Below, in pieces: positions 1-9,444 of a DNA stretch of 64,000 nucleotides. Below the pieces are notes generated by a model. That model saw only the letters and a program-made list of their open reading frames with translations. It did not search any database and was not told the DNA's origin. Both the position numbers and the translations under genes were made by a program. The first letter of the stretch is position 1; every line of letters begins with the position of its first letter. This DNA is from Aridibacter famidurans. GTDB taxonomy: Bacteria; Acidobacteriota; Blastocatellia; Pyrinomonadales; Pyrinomonadaceae. The stretch covers positions 1-64,000 of the forward strand of contig JAGFIQ010000017.1 in the NCBI GenBank assembly GCA_024103495.1. The letters run 5' to 3'.

Positions 1-1
1 G

Positions 2-496
2 GGATTCGAGTATCTTCAGGAATATGCGGCGAAGAACCCGAACGACGTCGTGGTCAGCTCGCAGGTTGACGCTCTGGCGGTAAGGGTTGCCGAGATCGAA
101 CAACAGAACAACTCCAAGGAAGCTCAGCCGACGGCAAAGACCATTCTGGTCGTTGACGACAGCCCGACGATCAGAAAACTGATCTCGCTGAAGCTCCAGA
201 AGTGCGGCCACGAGACCATTTGCGCCGTCGACGGAGTGGATGCCCTCGAGAAGATCGCCGACGTGGTCCCGGATCTCGTACTGCTCGACATCACGATGCC
301 GAGAATGGACGGATACCAGGTCTGCAAGCTCATTCGAGGCAACGACGCAACGAAGAACGTCCCGGTCGTAATGATCTCAGGAAAGGACGGATTCTTCGAC
401 AAGGTGCGCGGAAAGATGGTGGGAACGAGCGACTACATAACGAAGCCGTTCGGACCCGAGACCCTTATGCGCACTGTGAACGAATACCTGATGTAG
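2..496 (+). CDS. Response regulator, CheY-like receiver (5' end outside window)
   Basis: A CheY-like receiver domain fills the visible C-terminal part. It has the acidic pair in ILVVDDSPTIRK, the phosphoacceptor Asp in LLDITMPRMDG, the conserved Ser in VVMISGK and the Lys in YITKPFG. The reading frame stays open to the first base (residues GFEYLQEYAAKNPNDV precede the GTG at 50), so the true start and any N-terminal domain lie upstream. A polar linker rich in Glu and Gln separates that part from the receiver. It is the first gene of a plus-strand chemosensory cluster with CheW, two MCPs and a CheA hybrid. By position it corresponds to the PilG/PilH-type regulator of Pil-Chp systems. In known systems such a regulator is phosphorylated by CheA and controls type IV pili; that output is inferred here. 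Confidence 0.9.
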   Translation, partial: GFEYLQEYAAKNPNDVVVSSQVDALAVRVAEIEQQNNSKEAQPTAKTILVVDDSPTIRKLISLKLQKCGHETICAVDGVDALEKIADVVPDLVLLDITMPRMDGYQVCKLIRGNDATKNVPVVMISGKDGFFDKVRGKMVGTSDYITKPFGPETLMRTVNEYLM

Positions 497-600
497 GTCC
501 GGGCGGCAAAACGCCGCCCGTCATTCAGGTTCCGGCCGGATGATCCTCACCATCATCCGGAGTTTTACACGCTCACCGCTCGATCCCTGTAACGCTGAAA

Positions 601-1125
601 ATGACCAACGATCCCGCCGGAAACCCGGTGAGCCCCGCCACGCGCGATGCGGCCGGAAATATCGGCCGGCAGGCCCACGATGAACCCGGGCCCGTTTCCC
701 AGGGCAGGAAGTTCATCGTGTTCGTCGTCGGAGGTGCGAACTACGCCGTCGACTCGCAGACGGTGACCGAGGTCCTGCGTGACCTGGCGCCGGCAAGGCT
801 TCCCAACACGCCCGAATGGCTGAGGGGCATAGCGAATCTGCGAAGCGAGATCGTGACGGTCGTCGAACTCGGAGTGCTTTTGGAAGGAGGCCCGGCATCC
901 GGCGGAAGATCCCACAAGCACATCGTCGTCCGGCTGGAAACGATGGACGCCCTGATAGCGTTCCGGGTCGAAAAGCTCAGGGAGATCATCACCATCGAGA
1001 GATCGATGATACGGCCCGCCGCTGCCGCAAGCCGTCCGTTCGAGTCCGGGGAGTTCGAGCACAAGAGCGAGCGGTTCACCGTGATCAACGTGGGAAAGCT
1101 GGTCGAATCGCTGACGCTGGTCTGA
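601..1125 (+). CDS. CheW-type coupling protein (PilI-like)
   Basis: CheW domain protein of 174 residues. The first 35 or so residues are a low-complexity Pro/Gly/Asp-rich extension. The CheW beta-barrel follows from about residue 36 (FIVFVVGGANYAVDSQTVTEV), with the family pattern LPNTPEWLRGIANLRSEIVTVVEL near the middle. CheW proteins dock CheA onto the tips of chemoreceptors. It lies about 100 bp after the response regulator and 16 bp before the first MCP, so co-transcription is likely. No strong Shine-Dalgarno precedes the ATG at 601, and an internal start before the barrel cannot be excluded. The family assignment is firm. The PilI equivalence rests on gene order only. Confidence 0.9.
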   Translation: MTNDPAGNPVSPATRDAAGNIGRQAHDEPGPVSQGRKFIVFVVGGANYAVDSQTVTEVLRDLAPARLPNTPEWLRGIANLRSEIVTVVELGVLLEGGPASGGRSHKHIVVRLETMDALIAFRVEKLREIITIERSMIRPAAAASRPFESGEFEHKSERFTVINVGKLVESLTLV

Positions 1126-1141
1126 GGATCAAATCCGTTAA

Positions 1142-2917
1142 ATGCCTCGACAAATAACAAACTCGCTTTTCAATTCGCTCAGGGGAAGGATCTGGATCTC
1201 CACAAGCGTCCTTGCATTTTTCATTTGCACATTCGGGCTGATCTCTTATCTCGTCGTCACGCTTCTCGTGAACGATGTGTTCTACGGGATCTTCATACCG
1301 TTCCTCTTTCTCGCCTTTACGGTCGTCGTCTTCGGCTGGTGGCTCTCGAACGAGATCGTGAGCCCGATCGAGAAGGTGACCCTTCTGTCGAGGAGCCTGG
1401 AACGGACCTCGTCCACATCGCTTCCCAAAACCTCCGGATCGTACGAGACCGACGAACTTCTCAACACACTCTACCGGAATTCCCAGCAGGTCCAGATGCT
1501 CGTCACACTAATGGAAAAGGTGGCGGCCGGCAACCTTGAAGTTTCGACGGCATCGCTGGAAGGCTCCGACAAGCTGAGCGCGACATTCCAGAAGCTGCTC
1601 TCGAGAGTGTCCGAGTCTATAAACGCCAAAGAAGAACTCGACAAGCTACAAACTGCCGTCGAACAGATCAAACGCGAGATCTCACCGATCAGGTCCGGGA
1701 ACCTCTCCGCAAGAGTCTGGAGCGAGGACCTCCGGACCAAAGAGATCGCCGCGACCGTCAACTACCTGATCGACAGCCTTTCGTCTCTCGTTGAACTCGC
1801 ACGGAACGACTCGCGCGAGGCCGGCGAGCTTGCGAAGAAGATCGAAAGAGACCTGCGCGAGTTGATACAGCAGGACGAATCAAGGACCGACGACCTGATG
1901 CAGGCTTCGATCGCGCTGAAGCAGGTACCCAACCTCGTCAAGAAGATCTCGGAGGACCTGAACAACTCCTCGCATTCGGCGCGGCAGTCGATCGAAAAGG
2001 TGCAGAAAGGCAACCAGATCACCGCCCAGAACGCCGAGTCGGTCAGTAAGCTCCGCAAGCAGATGCGCGAAGCCGTAAAGCGCGTCCAGAGCCTAAACGA
2101 GCGCACTCAGGAGATCGGGAAACTCGCGACCACTGTGGAAGATCTTGCCAACCGGACGAACATGGTCGCGCTCAACGCTTCGATCCAGGCCGCGGAGCTG
2201 GGAGAAAAGGGCCAGGGATTCGCCCTCGTCGCTGAAGAGGTCGAACGGCTGGCCGCGCGGGCGAACTCGACGAACCGCCAGATCGCGGCGCTGAACAAGA
2301 GCGTTTCGACGGAGATAAGGAAGGTCGAGAACGCGCTTGAGCTCGCGGGCGGAGAGATATCGGGTTTCTCGAAATACTCGATCGAAAGCGGGAACATTCT
2401 TGCCGAACTCGAGCGCTACGTCGCGCAGTTCATAAATCTTCAGGGAAACCTTGTGGCGCTCGCCGGCGACCGTTCGGAAGAGAGCGAACAGGCCTTTCTA
2501 AAGTTTGCGAACTCAATTTCGGAGGGGCGTGCGAAGACCGACGACCTTCGCGGCTTCACTGCCGAACTCGGAAATCTGGCTCAGGTCCTCAACAACATAC
2601 AGGTCGGCGTCAGCGAATACAGAGTGACCGCCTCGGCGCCGGAGTCAGGAGCTCGAGGCGATTCGGAACACGACGCCTTCTCCCTGTTTGCGGATGACCG
2701 CGATCCAGGCGCCTCCGCTTCCGCGATGTCCGGAACCGGTGTTCAGAATGAGCAAGCGTCATCGGAATCGTCGCCCGAACGCACGTGGGCGGTTCCGAAC
2801 TTCGACGACGAGCCGGAGGAGTTCGGCATAGCCGAATACTACGAGGCGGGCAGCGCCGAAACCGAGACTATTCCCGTCGAGGACATTCTCGGCATCGAGG
2901 ACGGACAGTCGACCTAG
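1142..2917 (+). CDS. Methyl-accepting chemotaxis protein 1 (PilJ-like, no periplasmic sensor)
   Basis: Chemoreceptor of 591 residues. Two hydrophobic helices at about residues 18-41 and 46-68 are separated by only a few residues, so there is no periplasmic ligand domain. A HAMP-like coiled coil follows, then a long helical signalling domain. The signalling hairpin tip lies near residues 326-375 (LANRTNMVALNASIQAAE and [16 protein letters not shown]). The last 90 or so residues are acidic and low in complexity (DDEPEEFG, VEDILGIED). No CheR/CheB tether pentapeptide is seen at the C-terminus. Such receptors often sense membrane-proximal or cytoplasmic cues, or partner with pilus proteins. The stimulus cannot be read from sequence. 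The gene sits 15 bp before a second MCP. Confidence 0.92.
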   Translation: MPRQITNSLFNSLRGRIWISTSVLAFFICTFGLISYLVVTLLVNDVFYGIFIPFLFLAFTVVVFGWWLSNEIVSPIEKVTLLSRSLERTSSTSLPKTSGSYETDELLNTLYRNSQQVQMLVTLMEKVAAGNLEVSTASLEGSDKLSATFQKLLSRVSESINAKEELDKLQTAVEQIKREISPIRSGNLSARVWSEDLRTKEIAATVNYLIDSLSSLVELARNDSREAGELAKKIERDLRELIQQDESRTDDLMQASIALKQVPNLVKKISEDLNNSSHSARQSIEKVQKGNQITAQNAESVSKLRKQMREAVKRVQSLNERTQEIGKLATTVEDLANRTNMVALNASIQAAELGEKGQGFALVAEEVERLAARANSTNRQIAALNKSVSTEIRKVENALELAGGEISGFSKYSIESGNILAELERYVAQFINLQGNLVALAGDRSEESEQAFLKFANSISEGRAKTDDLRGFTAELGNLAQVLNNIQVGVSEYRVTASAPESGARGDSEHDAFSLFADDRDPGASASAMSGTGVQNEQASSESSPERTWAVPNFDDEPEEFGIAEYYEAGSAETETIPVEDILGIEDGQST

Positions 2918-2932
2918 GATCAGGAGCAGAAT

Positions 2933-4465
2933 ATGTCGAACAACCCAATCTGGAACCTGCTTCTCAAGGCGTTCTCGTTCATTTCGATCGCCTTCCTGCT
3001 GCTGGGTGCGGTGATGGTCAACGCCTCGTATCTGGGCCTGCCCGAGAACCCGACCTCGGCTACGCTGATCCTGGGGATCGGCGTGCTTGCCGTGTTCGCT
3101 TCCCTGCTGGCCGTCAATGTTTCCAACATAAACCTCAATGCGGAGCTGCACGAAGCATCCACCGCCGCGGCACAGCTGGCGCAAGGCGATCCGCTCGACG
3201 GAGATTCCGTATCGCAGACCGAACTGATGCTTTCGCTGAAGGATGTATCCGCATACATCCAGGAAAAAGCTGCGATCGCCGACCAGATCGCTGCAGGCGA
3301 TCTGTCCGGCGTCATACTTCAGAGATCCGAGAACGACCGTTTCGGGCAGTCGTTCCAGAACATGATGGACCAGCTCAAAGAAGTGGTCGAGACGCAGGAA
3401 AAACGCGACCGGCTTCAGGAGTCGATACTTCAGCTTCTTGAGGAAGTTTCAGAGGTCGCCGCGGGCGATCTGACGGTCCAGGCGGAGGTCTCGCCGGAAA
3501 TGACGGGCGCCATCGCAGAAGCGTTCAACTCGATGACCCGTGAGCTTCGGTCGCTGATCAAGCAGGTGAAGGACCTTACTTTCCAGGTGAGCATCTCCTC
3601 GAACTCGATCAACGACACGACCGAACAACTCGCGAGCGGAAGCGAGGCGCAGGCGTCGCAGATCGCAAGGATCACGTCTGCGGTGTCGAACATGGCCGTC
3701 CAGATCCAGGAGGTATCGGGAAACGCCTCCATGTCAGCCCAGGTGGCCGGCGATTCGCTCAACAACGCCCGCTACGGCTCGAAGGCCGTCCAGGACAATA
3801 TCAACGCGATGAACGGGATCCGCAAGCAGGTCCAGGAGACCGCGAGGCGGATCAAGAAGCTGGGAGAACGTTCCCAGGAGATCAGCCACATCGTCCAGCT
3901 GATCGACGATCTTTCAGAGCGCACAAGCCTTCTCGCGCTCAACGCTTCACTGCAGGCTTCCGCCGCCGGCGAAGCGGGACGCGGGTTCGCCTTTGTAGCC
4001 GAGGAAGTAGAAAGGCTTGCCGAGCGTTCGAACCACCTGACGCAGCAGATCGCGGCTCTGGCCCAGACGATTCAGATCGAGACCAAAGACGTGGTCGCAT
4101 CGATGGAAGAGACGATCCACGAGGTAGTCGTCGGGTCGACGCTCGCCGACAACGCAGGCCAGGCGCTTGTCGAGATCGAGAAGGTCTCGACGAGGCTCGC
4201 CGAGCTCATCCAGTCGATCTCCGAATCCGCAAAACGGCAGGCGCAGACATCGGAGGACATTTCGAACGCGATGGCAAACATCTCGAAGGTCACCGAGCTC
4301 GTCAACGAAGGCTCGAATCGCGCTGCAAAATCGGTGAAGAAGCTGGTCGAGCTTTCGGACGAACTCCGGGGTTCGGTAGCGCCGTTCAAACTTCCCGAGG
4401 ACAAGAGCGCCTCCTCGTACCTTCTCAGGAACTCATCCGGCAACGATACGCCTTTTCTTAACTGA
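2933..4465 (+). CDS. Methyl-accepting chemotaxis protein 2 (PilJ-like, no periplasmic sensor)
   Basis: Second chemoreceptor, 510 residues. Two N-terminal membrane helices at about 8-30 and 36-60 are joined by a very short loop ([11 protein letters not shown]). Two HAMP-like segments follow (the second around [16 protein letters not shown]), then the signalling domain with its tip near residues 320-370 ([34 protein letters not shown]). It resembles MCP1 in plan, so the pair probably arose by duplication and may form mixed receptor arrays. The ATG at 2933 follows GGAGCAGAAT, a reasonable ribosome-binding site. The gene is 15 bp after MCP1 and 30 bp before cheA, in one apparent operon. Confidence 0.92.
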   Translation: MSNNPIWNLLLKAFSFISIAFLLLGAVMVNASYLGLPENPTSATLILGIGVLAVFASLLAVNVSNINLNAELHEASTAAAQLAQGDPLDGDSVSQTELMLSLKDVSAYIQEKAAIADQIAAGDLSGVILQRSENDRFGQSFQNMMDQLKEVVETQEKRDRLQESILQLLEEVSEVAAGDLTVQAEVSPEMTGAIAEAFNSMTRELRSLIKQVKDLTFQVSISSNSINDTTEQLASGSEAQASQIARITSAVSNMAVQIQEVSGNASMSAQVAGDSLNNARYGSKAVQDNINAMNGIRKQVQETARRIKKLGERSQEISHIVQLIDDLSERTSLLALNASLQASAAGEAGRGFAFVAEEVERLAERSNHLTQQIAALAQTIQIETKDVVASMEETIHEVVVGSTLADNAGQALVEIEKVSTRLAELIQSISESAKRQAQTSEDISNAMANISKVTELVNEGSNRAAKSVKKLVELSDELRGSVAPFKLPEDKSASSYLLRNSSGNDTPFLN

Positions 4466-4495
4466 CAAACGCCGGCAGATCGGAACGACCCATAA

Positions 4496-7366
4496 ATGAC
4501 AGTACTTAACGTCGAATCGAGACAGCAGATCATCGAGCAGTCCGAGATGCTCCTGCAAAGGCTCCGCGGGACCATTCTGGTGTGGTCCAGGGGCGAGGGA
4601 GATCTTAAGGGCCTTTCCGCAGTTCCGGAAAACCTGTTTCAGCTTGCAGGCTCCGCCCGTGAAGCGGGTATGGACCCAACCGCGGAACTTGCCGACAAGC
4701 TCGGCTCGGACATCGCGCGGCTGATAGCTTCCGGAAGCGCTAATCCCGAAACCGACGCGCTGCCGGTCCTCGACGAGATCGCGGCCCTCGAGGCCGAGAT
4801 CGCGGAATTCCGGTTCGGTTCCGACGATTTCGAGCTCGACCTTTCGAGCTTGCTTGACGAGTCCTTCGACAAGATAAAGGCTCAGACGAACGGGACAGAC
4901 CCGGCTGCGGAAACGCCTCCTTCGGAAGGGATGCCCGCGGCGCCGGAGGAACCGGTCGCGGAAGACGAGGGCGAGTTCGAGATCGATGAAGAGATGCTCG
5001 AGATCTTCGCGATGGAAGCAGAGGACCACCTCAAGAACATCAACGAGAATCTGGAGCGCCTGGAAAAATCTCCAAACGACCGTGAAGCGCTTCTCGAAAT
5101 CCGGCGAAGTTCTCACACCCTCAAGGGATCGGCGGGGATCGTGGGACTCACCAAACTCTCGAATCTCGCGCATAAGGTCGAGGACCTGCTCGATCACATT
5201 TCCGAGAACGAGATCGAGGGAAACACGGATATCTTTCAGCTTCTTCTCGCTGCAAGCGACTGCATAAGCGCCGTTGCCAGCAACGACACCTCCCGCGACT
5301 TGGAAGACAAGATCGCGAAGACCTATGCGCAGTTCGAGGTAATGCTGAAGAGCCTTGCCTCAGAGAAAGCTCCCGAGACCGCACAGACTCCTGAGCAGCC
5401 CGAAGCGGAGACAGCCGATTCGGCGGATGAATCGGAGGTCAAAGCGCCGGCGTTCCAGCAGGCGAACGGGCAGTCCAATCGATCGGTCGTGCGCATTTCG
5501 CTCGATAAACTGGACGACCTCGTAAAGCTCGTCCGCGAGATGGTCTTCGGCCGCGCGGTGTTCCAGCAGAGGCTCTCCGAACTCGAACTTCAGATCAAAG
5601 AACTTCAGAACAGCACCCGAAGGCTTCAGAGATCGACCGGCAAGCTCGAAACGGATTTCGGTGCCGGAAACCCCGGAACGGGCCCGATCTACAGGGATCT
5701 GGGGCTTCCGGGCACGTCGCGTTCAACGTCTCTGTCGCGGAACGGCTCGGACGAGGAAGAAGAATTCGACAGCCTTGAATTCGACAGGTACACGGATTTC
5801 AATCAGCTGACCCGTGAACTTCTCGAAACGACCACCGATGCGTTCTCGATCACGACCGAGCTGAACGTGATCCGGAGCTCGTTCGAATCGCTCTACGACA
5901 CCCAGAAACGTTTGATCGACGAGATCCAGGAGAAGCTCCTGAGCCTCCGAATGATCAAGTTCGGCACGCTTGGGGCACGGCTTCAGAGGACAGTAAGAAT
6001 GACGGCCTCCGAGCTCGACAAGCTAGTCGACCTGACGCTTGAAGGCGAGAATCTCGAGGTCGACACGAACATCCTCGATTCACTCGTCGAACCGCTGCTG
6101 CATCTTCTTCGGAATGCCGTCGCGCACGGCATTGAGAAGCCGGAAACGCGTCGATTGCTTGGTAAAGACGAGAAAGGGCTGATCAATCTGAAAGTGTTCA
6201 GCGAAGGCACGCATATCATTCTCGTCGTCAGCGACGACGGAAGCGGGATCTCGTCCGCCGCTTTGAAGGAAAAGGCGCTTGGGTCGGGACTGGTCACGAA
6301 GGAAGAGGCCGCCCGAATGTCCGAGGAAGAGGCGCTCTCGCTCGTTTTCCTTCCAGGCCTGACGACAGCGAACGAGATTAGTCAGATAGCCGGCCGCGGC
6401 GTTGGGATGAACATCGTCAAGACGAACATACTTCGCCAGCAGGGGACGGTTTCCGTATCTTCCGAGCCCCAGAACGGAACGTCGTTCACGATCCGGGTGC
6501 CGATGGCGCTCGCCATCGCAAGGGCGCTGCTTGTGAAGGTCAACGAGAGGACGTTCGCCTTCCCGCTCAAGCTTGTCAAACAGATCTCGGAGATCACAGC
6601 GGCCGACCTGCAGGCGGCGCGGGAGTCCGGGTCCGTTAATCTCGTGACCGGCAAGCATTCGTTCGTGTACCTGAACGAGCTCCTGGGTGTCGATCCCAAT
6701 TCTCACACGTTCGAGCGCGACTCCCAGCTTCTGCTGCTCGACACGGTTAAGAAGAAATGCGCTCTGCTTGTGGACGAGATATCGAAGCCGGAGGAGATCG
6801 TCATAAAGCCTCTCGGCCACCCGCTCAAGGACGTCCCGGAGCTGCTCGGCGCGACCATCCTCGGCGACGGCACCGTCGTTCCCGTGCTCGACCTCGTACA
6901 GCTCCTCGACACACGCAGCGCCCGGGCAAAAGAAAAGAAAAGGAAAGTGCAGGCCCCGCCGGCACAGGAACAGCCGGTATCCGCGCCTTCGAAGACGACA
7001 GTAATGATCGTGGACGACAGCCCCAGCGTACGTCACGTCAATTCGCGACTTGTTAAGAACAACGGCTGGGAGCCGATGGTCGCCAAGGACGGCACGGAAG
7101 CTCTGGAACTGCTTATGTCGCTGACGGACCTCCCTGATGTGATCCTGACCGACGTCGAAATGCCCGAGATGGACGGCTACGAGCTACTGTCGATCCTCAA
7201 GCAGAACGAGAAACTGAAACACGTTCCGGTGGTGATGATCACTTCGAGGGCCGGGGACAAGCACCGTACCAAGGCGATCGAGCTGGGAGTCTCCGAGTAC
7301 CTGAGCAAACCCTACGAAGATTCGAAACTTGTCGAGGCGATAAAGACGCTGAGCGGAAAGGGGTAG
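4496..7366 (+). CDS. Hybrid chemotaxis histidine kinase CheA with C-terminal receiver (PilL-like)
   Basis: CheA-type kinase of 956 residues. Domain order: an N-terminal helical region (1-130) that looks like a degenerate HPt; an acidic linker; a canonical HPt around 165-270 with phosphorylatable His207 in SSHTLKGSAG; a dimerisation/linker region; an HATPase domain about 520-680 with N box LLHLLRNAVAHGIEKP, G1 VSDDGSGIS and G2 GRGVGMNIVK; a CheW-like regulatory domain about 680-800; and a receiver about 835-956 with MIVDDSPSVR, phosphoacceptor Asp886 in TDVEMPEMDG and Lys in YLSKPY. It would autophosphorylate in response to the MCPs and pass phosphate to its own receiver and the upstream regulator. 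The CheA-REC architecture, together with a response regulator, a CheW and PilJ-like MCPs, matches Pil-Chp clusters. No cheB or cheR is present in the window. Confidence 0.95.
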   Translation: MTVLNVESRQQIIEQSEMLLQRLRGTILVWSRGEGDLKGLSAVPENLFQLAGSAREAGMDPTAELADKLGSDIARLIASGSANPETDALPVLDEIAALEAEIAEFRFGSDDFELDLSSLLDESFDKIKAQTNGTDPAAETPPSEGMPAAPEEPVAEDEGEFEIDEEMLEIFAMEAEDHLKNINENLERLEKSPNDREALLEIRRSSHTLKGSAGIVGLTKLSNLAHKVEDLLDHISENEIEGNTDIFQLLLAASDCISAVASNDTSRDLEDKIAKTYAQFEVMLKSLASEKAPETAQTPEQPEAETADSADESEVKAPAFQQANGQSNRSVVRISLDKLDDLVKLVREMVFGRAVFQQRLSELELQIKELQNSTRRLQRSTGKLETDFGAGNPGTGPIYRDLGLPGTSRSTSLSRNGSDEEEEFDSLEFDRYTDFNQLTRELLETTTDAFSITTELNVIRSSFESLYDTQKRLIDEIQEKLLSLRMIKFGTLGARLQRTVRMTASELDKLVDLTLEGENLEVDTNILDSLVEPLLHLLRNAVAHGIEKPETRRLLGKDEKGLINLKVFSEGTHIILVVSDDGSGISSAALKEKALGSGLVTKEEAARMSEEEALSLVFLPGLTTANEISQIAGRGVGMNIVKTNILRQQGTVSVSSEPQNGTSFTIRVPMALAIARALLVKVNERTFAFPLKLVKQISEITAADLQAARESGSVNLVTGKHSFVYLNELLGVDPNSHTFERDSQLLLLDTVKKKCALLVDEISKPEEIVIKPLGHPLKDVPELLGATILGDGTVVPVLDLVQLLDTRSARAKEKKRKVQAPPAQEQPVSAPSKTTVMIVDDSPSVRHVNSRLVKNNGWEPMVAKDGTEALELLMSLTDLPDVILTDVEMPEMDGYELLSILKQNEKLKHVPVVMITSRAGDKHRTKAIELGVSEYLSKPYEDSKLVEAIKTLSGKG

Positions 7367-7420
7367 GAGTTTTGTGAGTTGGCGGAGTTGGCTGAGTTTT
7401 CCGAGATTACTGAGTTCGAC
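7367..7420 (+). repeat. Six GAGTT nonanucleotide units directly after cheA
   Basis: Six consecutive 9-base units start at the base after the cheA stop codon: GAGTTTTGT, GAGTTGGCG, GAGTTGGCT, GAGTTTTCC, GAGATTACT, GAGTTCGAC. Similar arrays lie at 29159-29212 and, in inverse orientation, at 31778-31855 and 44377-44410. Their function is unknown. Confidence 0.8.
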
Positions 7421-7799
7421 TGGAGTGCGGGCGGGCTGCCCGCATTGAGCGAAGCGAATACGTTCCATCGAGTTTGTCGGGTCTGACCGGAGCGCGGGAA
7501 GCCCGCCCGCATTAAACGACGCTAAAAGGATCTGGGGACCGAGATTCGTGCCGTCCGGTCGTGTCGATTAGGCATGACGGAATCTCGATTCTCGAATCAT
7601 GTCGCCGCTACGCGGCTTGCTGATCTCGGGCCGTCCGGACCGTGGGTTGTGCCCAGCGGGCTTACCCACGGCTAAATGCACATGACCGCTTCGCGGTCGT
7701 CTTGAGGCTGGCGTTTGTTGTGCCCGCGGCTAAACGGCTCACCGCTTTCTGCTCACTGCTTGTCCCGCGCACAAGTGCGCAGGCTAAACGGCTCACCGC
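7421..7799. repeat. Gene-free spacer with GC-rich hairpin repeats
   Basis: No credible gene is seen between cheA and the SDR gene. The spacer holds a hairpin at 7640-7674 (CCGTGGG ... CCCACGG followed by CTAAA) that matches the dispersed hairpin family seen at 15241, 18662, 29245, 31709 and 44221. A short hairpin (GACCGCTTCGCGGTC) and two partial copies ending in GCTAAACGGCTCACCGCT follow up to the SDR stop. One of the hairpins may double as a terminator for the SDR gene, but no clear T-tract is present. Confidence 0.6.
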
Positions 7800-8507
7800 T
7801 CACTTCTTCGGTGGCTTGCTCGGCCGGATCTCGATCTTGCTCGGAAGCGCGTTCGGAGCAAAATCGAGCAGATCGACGACCGCCTTCGCGATGTCCGGTC
7901 CCTGCAGCTGCCAGGCCTTCTCGGCAGACACAGCGTCTCCCCCGAATTCCGTGTTCACCGACCCCGGGCATATGTAGCTGACCTTTATGCCGTCGTGCCG
8001 GACCTCCTGCATCAGCGCTTCCGTGAACCCGTTGAGCCCGAACTTCGAGGCGTTGTAGGCGGCCATTTTCGGATGGGCGTTCTGGCCCGCGAGCGACGAG
8101 ATATTGATGATGTATCCGCCCCGGTCCTTCATCAGAGGAACCGCAAAATGGCAGGCGTAGTAAACGCCCAGCAGATTCGTTTCGATTATCTTCCGGAAAT
8201 CTGAAGGCGCAATTTCCTCGACGGTCTGGCCGAAAACGCCCACGCCGGCGTTGTTGACCAGCACATCCACTCCGCCGAAGACACGCACGCATTCCTCGAG
8301 CATCATCCGGACCTGTTCCTCGCTGCGCACATCGCAGACCTCGCCGGCAACGCTTCCTTTCTCCGAGAGCTCGCGGACCGATTCGCTGATCTCGGCCTTG
8401 TTTCTTGCGCAAATAAAGACGCGCAGGCCCCGTTGAAGCAACGCTTCGGCGACCGCGCGTCCGATCCCCTTGGTGCCGCCCGTGATGACGGCTGTCTTAA
8501 AATCCAT
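7800..8507 (-). CDS. Short-chain dehydrogenase/reductase (SDR)
   Basis: Classical SDR of 235 residues with a Rossmann fold. The cofactor motif is TGGTKGIG near residue 10, the structural motif is NNAG near 90, and the catalytic Ser is in INISSLAG with Tyr and Lys in YNASK. An Arg at the end of strand beta2 (FICARNKAE) is compatible with NADP(H). The substrate cannot be inferred; the family covers 3-oxoacyl reductases and many ketone or alcohol oxidoreductases. At about 235 residues it is slightly short for the family. Its start overlaps the end of the upstream minus-strand gene by 11 bp, suggesting co-transcription with the secreted protein at 8497-9429. Confidence 0.9.
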   Translation of the reverse strand: MDFKTAVITGGTKGIGRAVAEALLQRGLRVFICARNKAEISESVRELSEKGSVAGEVCDVRSEEQVRMMLEECVRVFGGVDVLVNNAGVGVFGQTVEEIAPSDFRKIIETNLLGVYYACHFAVPLMKDRGGYIINISSLAGQNAHPKMAAYNASKFGLNGFTEALMQEVRHDGIKVSYICPGSVNTEFGGDAVSAEKAWQLQGPDIAKAVVDLLDFAPNALPSKIEIRPSKPPKK

Positions 8508-9429
8508 TCGCGGCTGGCTCCTCCGACATCTTCATCACCATCCCGGGCTTTCGCGAAAGTTCCTTCCAAACGATGGTCGTGTCACCGTCGTCTTCGTTGT
8601 CAACGACCTTGAAGACGACCACTACATCCGCGTCCTTTTCAAGCGGTTCCGTCGTTTCTCCGCGGTAGGCGATCGAACGGAATGCGTAAACGTGTCCGGG
8701 TTCGATCTTCGCCACTTTCGAGTAGTTCCGGGTCCGGCCGACGGCACCATTCTCAAAGCTCGCGACGGTCATACCGTTCTTGAGGTCGTCGAACTGGGCG
8801 TCCATCCCCTTCGAACTCTCCTCGGGCACGAAACTGAAAAGAAAGTGGATCTCCGCCGAGTCGCGGCTGACCGCAGAAAGATCAAGCTTCCCGAGATCCA
8901 CGATCATCGTCTGCACGGAATGGCGGGCGCCCACAAGGTACTCGGTTGTGATCCCTATGTCCGACCTTCCGAACAGCGTGTGAAGCTTTTCCCTGAAAGA
9001 GAAGGCATTGGCGTACTCGCGGATATTCGCATTCTCCTGGTAGCACTCCGTTGCCTTCGAAAGCCTCTCGATGCGGGTGCAGTCCCTTTGCGGAATCAGC
9101 TTCAGGACCCCCGTTGCCGGCTGACTCAGGAAATCGCCGTACGTCTGAAGCACGTCCGGAGCCACCTCCATTCGCTTACGAAGCTCATCCGACAACTCAG
9201 GCTTGAAGTACCGGGTCTTCAGTTCCTCGCGCCGTTCGACCTCTGCCTGCTTGCGGGCAAGCGTGTCTAGATTGCGCATCGTGTTCATTCTTCGCTCGAG
9301 ATTGTCCTTGACGATGTCCGACTGTGTCGGCCGATCCGGCCGCGTGGGCGGGTTCTGCGCAACGATCCCGAATGTACAAAGACCGATCACGGCCAAAATG
9401 ATCGTCGAACTTGCTAGTCTCTTTTTCAT
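8497..9429 (-). CDS. Secreted protein of unknown function (paralogue of next gene)
   Basis: 310 residues with an N-terminal Sec signal (MKKRLASSTIILAVIGLC, ending near AQNPP). The mature part starts with a charged helical region (ERRMNTMRNLDTLARKQAEV), then a mixed alpha/beta region with two cysteines about 12 residues apart (CTRIERLSKATEC). The C-terminus carries AFRSIAYRGE and TTIVWKEL. The neighbour at 9445-10377 shares this layout (spaced cysteine pair, SIAYEGE, ATLVWKEL), so the two are tandem paralogues. No known domain was recognised. It may act in the periplasm or cell envelope; nothing more specific can be said. Confidence 0.8.
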   Translation of the reverse strand: MKKRLASSTIILAVIGLCTFGIVAQNPPTRPDRPTQSDIVKDNLERRMNTMRNLDTLARKQAEVERREELKTRYFKPELSDELRKRMEVAPDVLQTYGDFLSQPATGVLKLIPQRDCTRIERLSKATECYQENANIREYANAFSFREKLHTLFGRSDIGITTEYLVGARHSVQTMIVDLGKLDLSAVSRDSAEIHFLFSFVPEESSKGMDAQFDDLKNGMTVASFENGAVGRTRNYSKVAKIEPGHVYAFRSIAYRGETTEPLEKDADVVVVFKVVDNEDDGDTTIVWKELSRKPGMVMKMSEEPAANGF

Positions 9430-9444
9430 CTCGTTACTCCTTGT

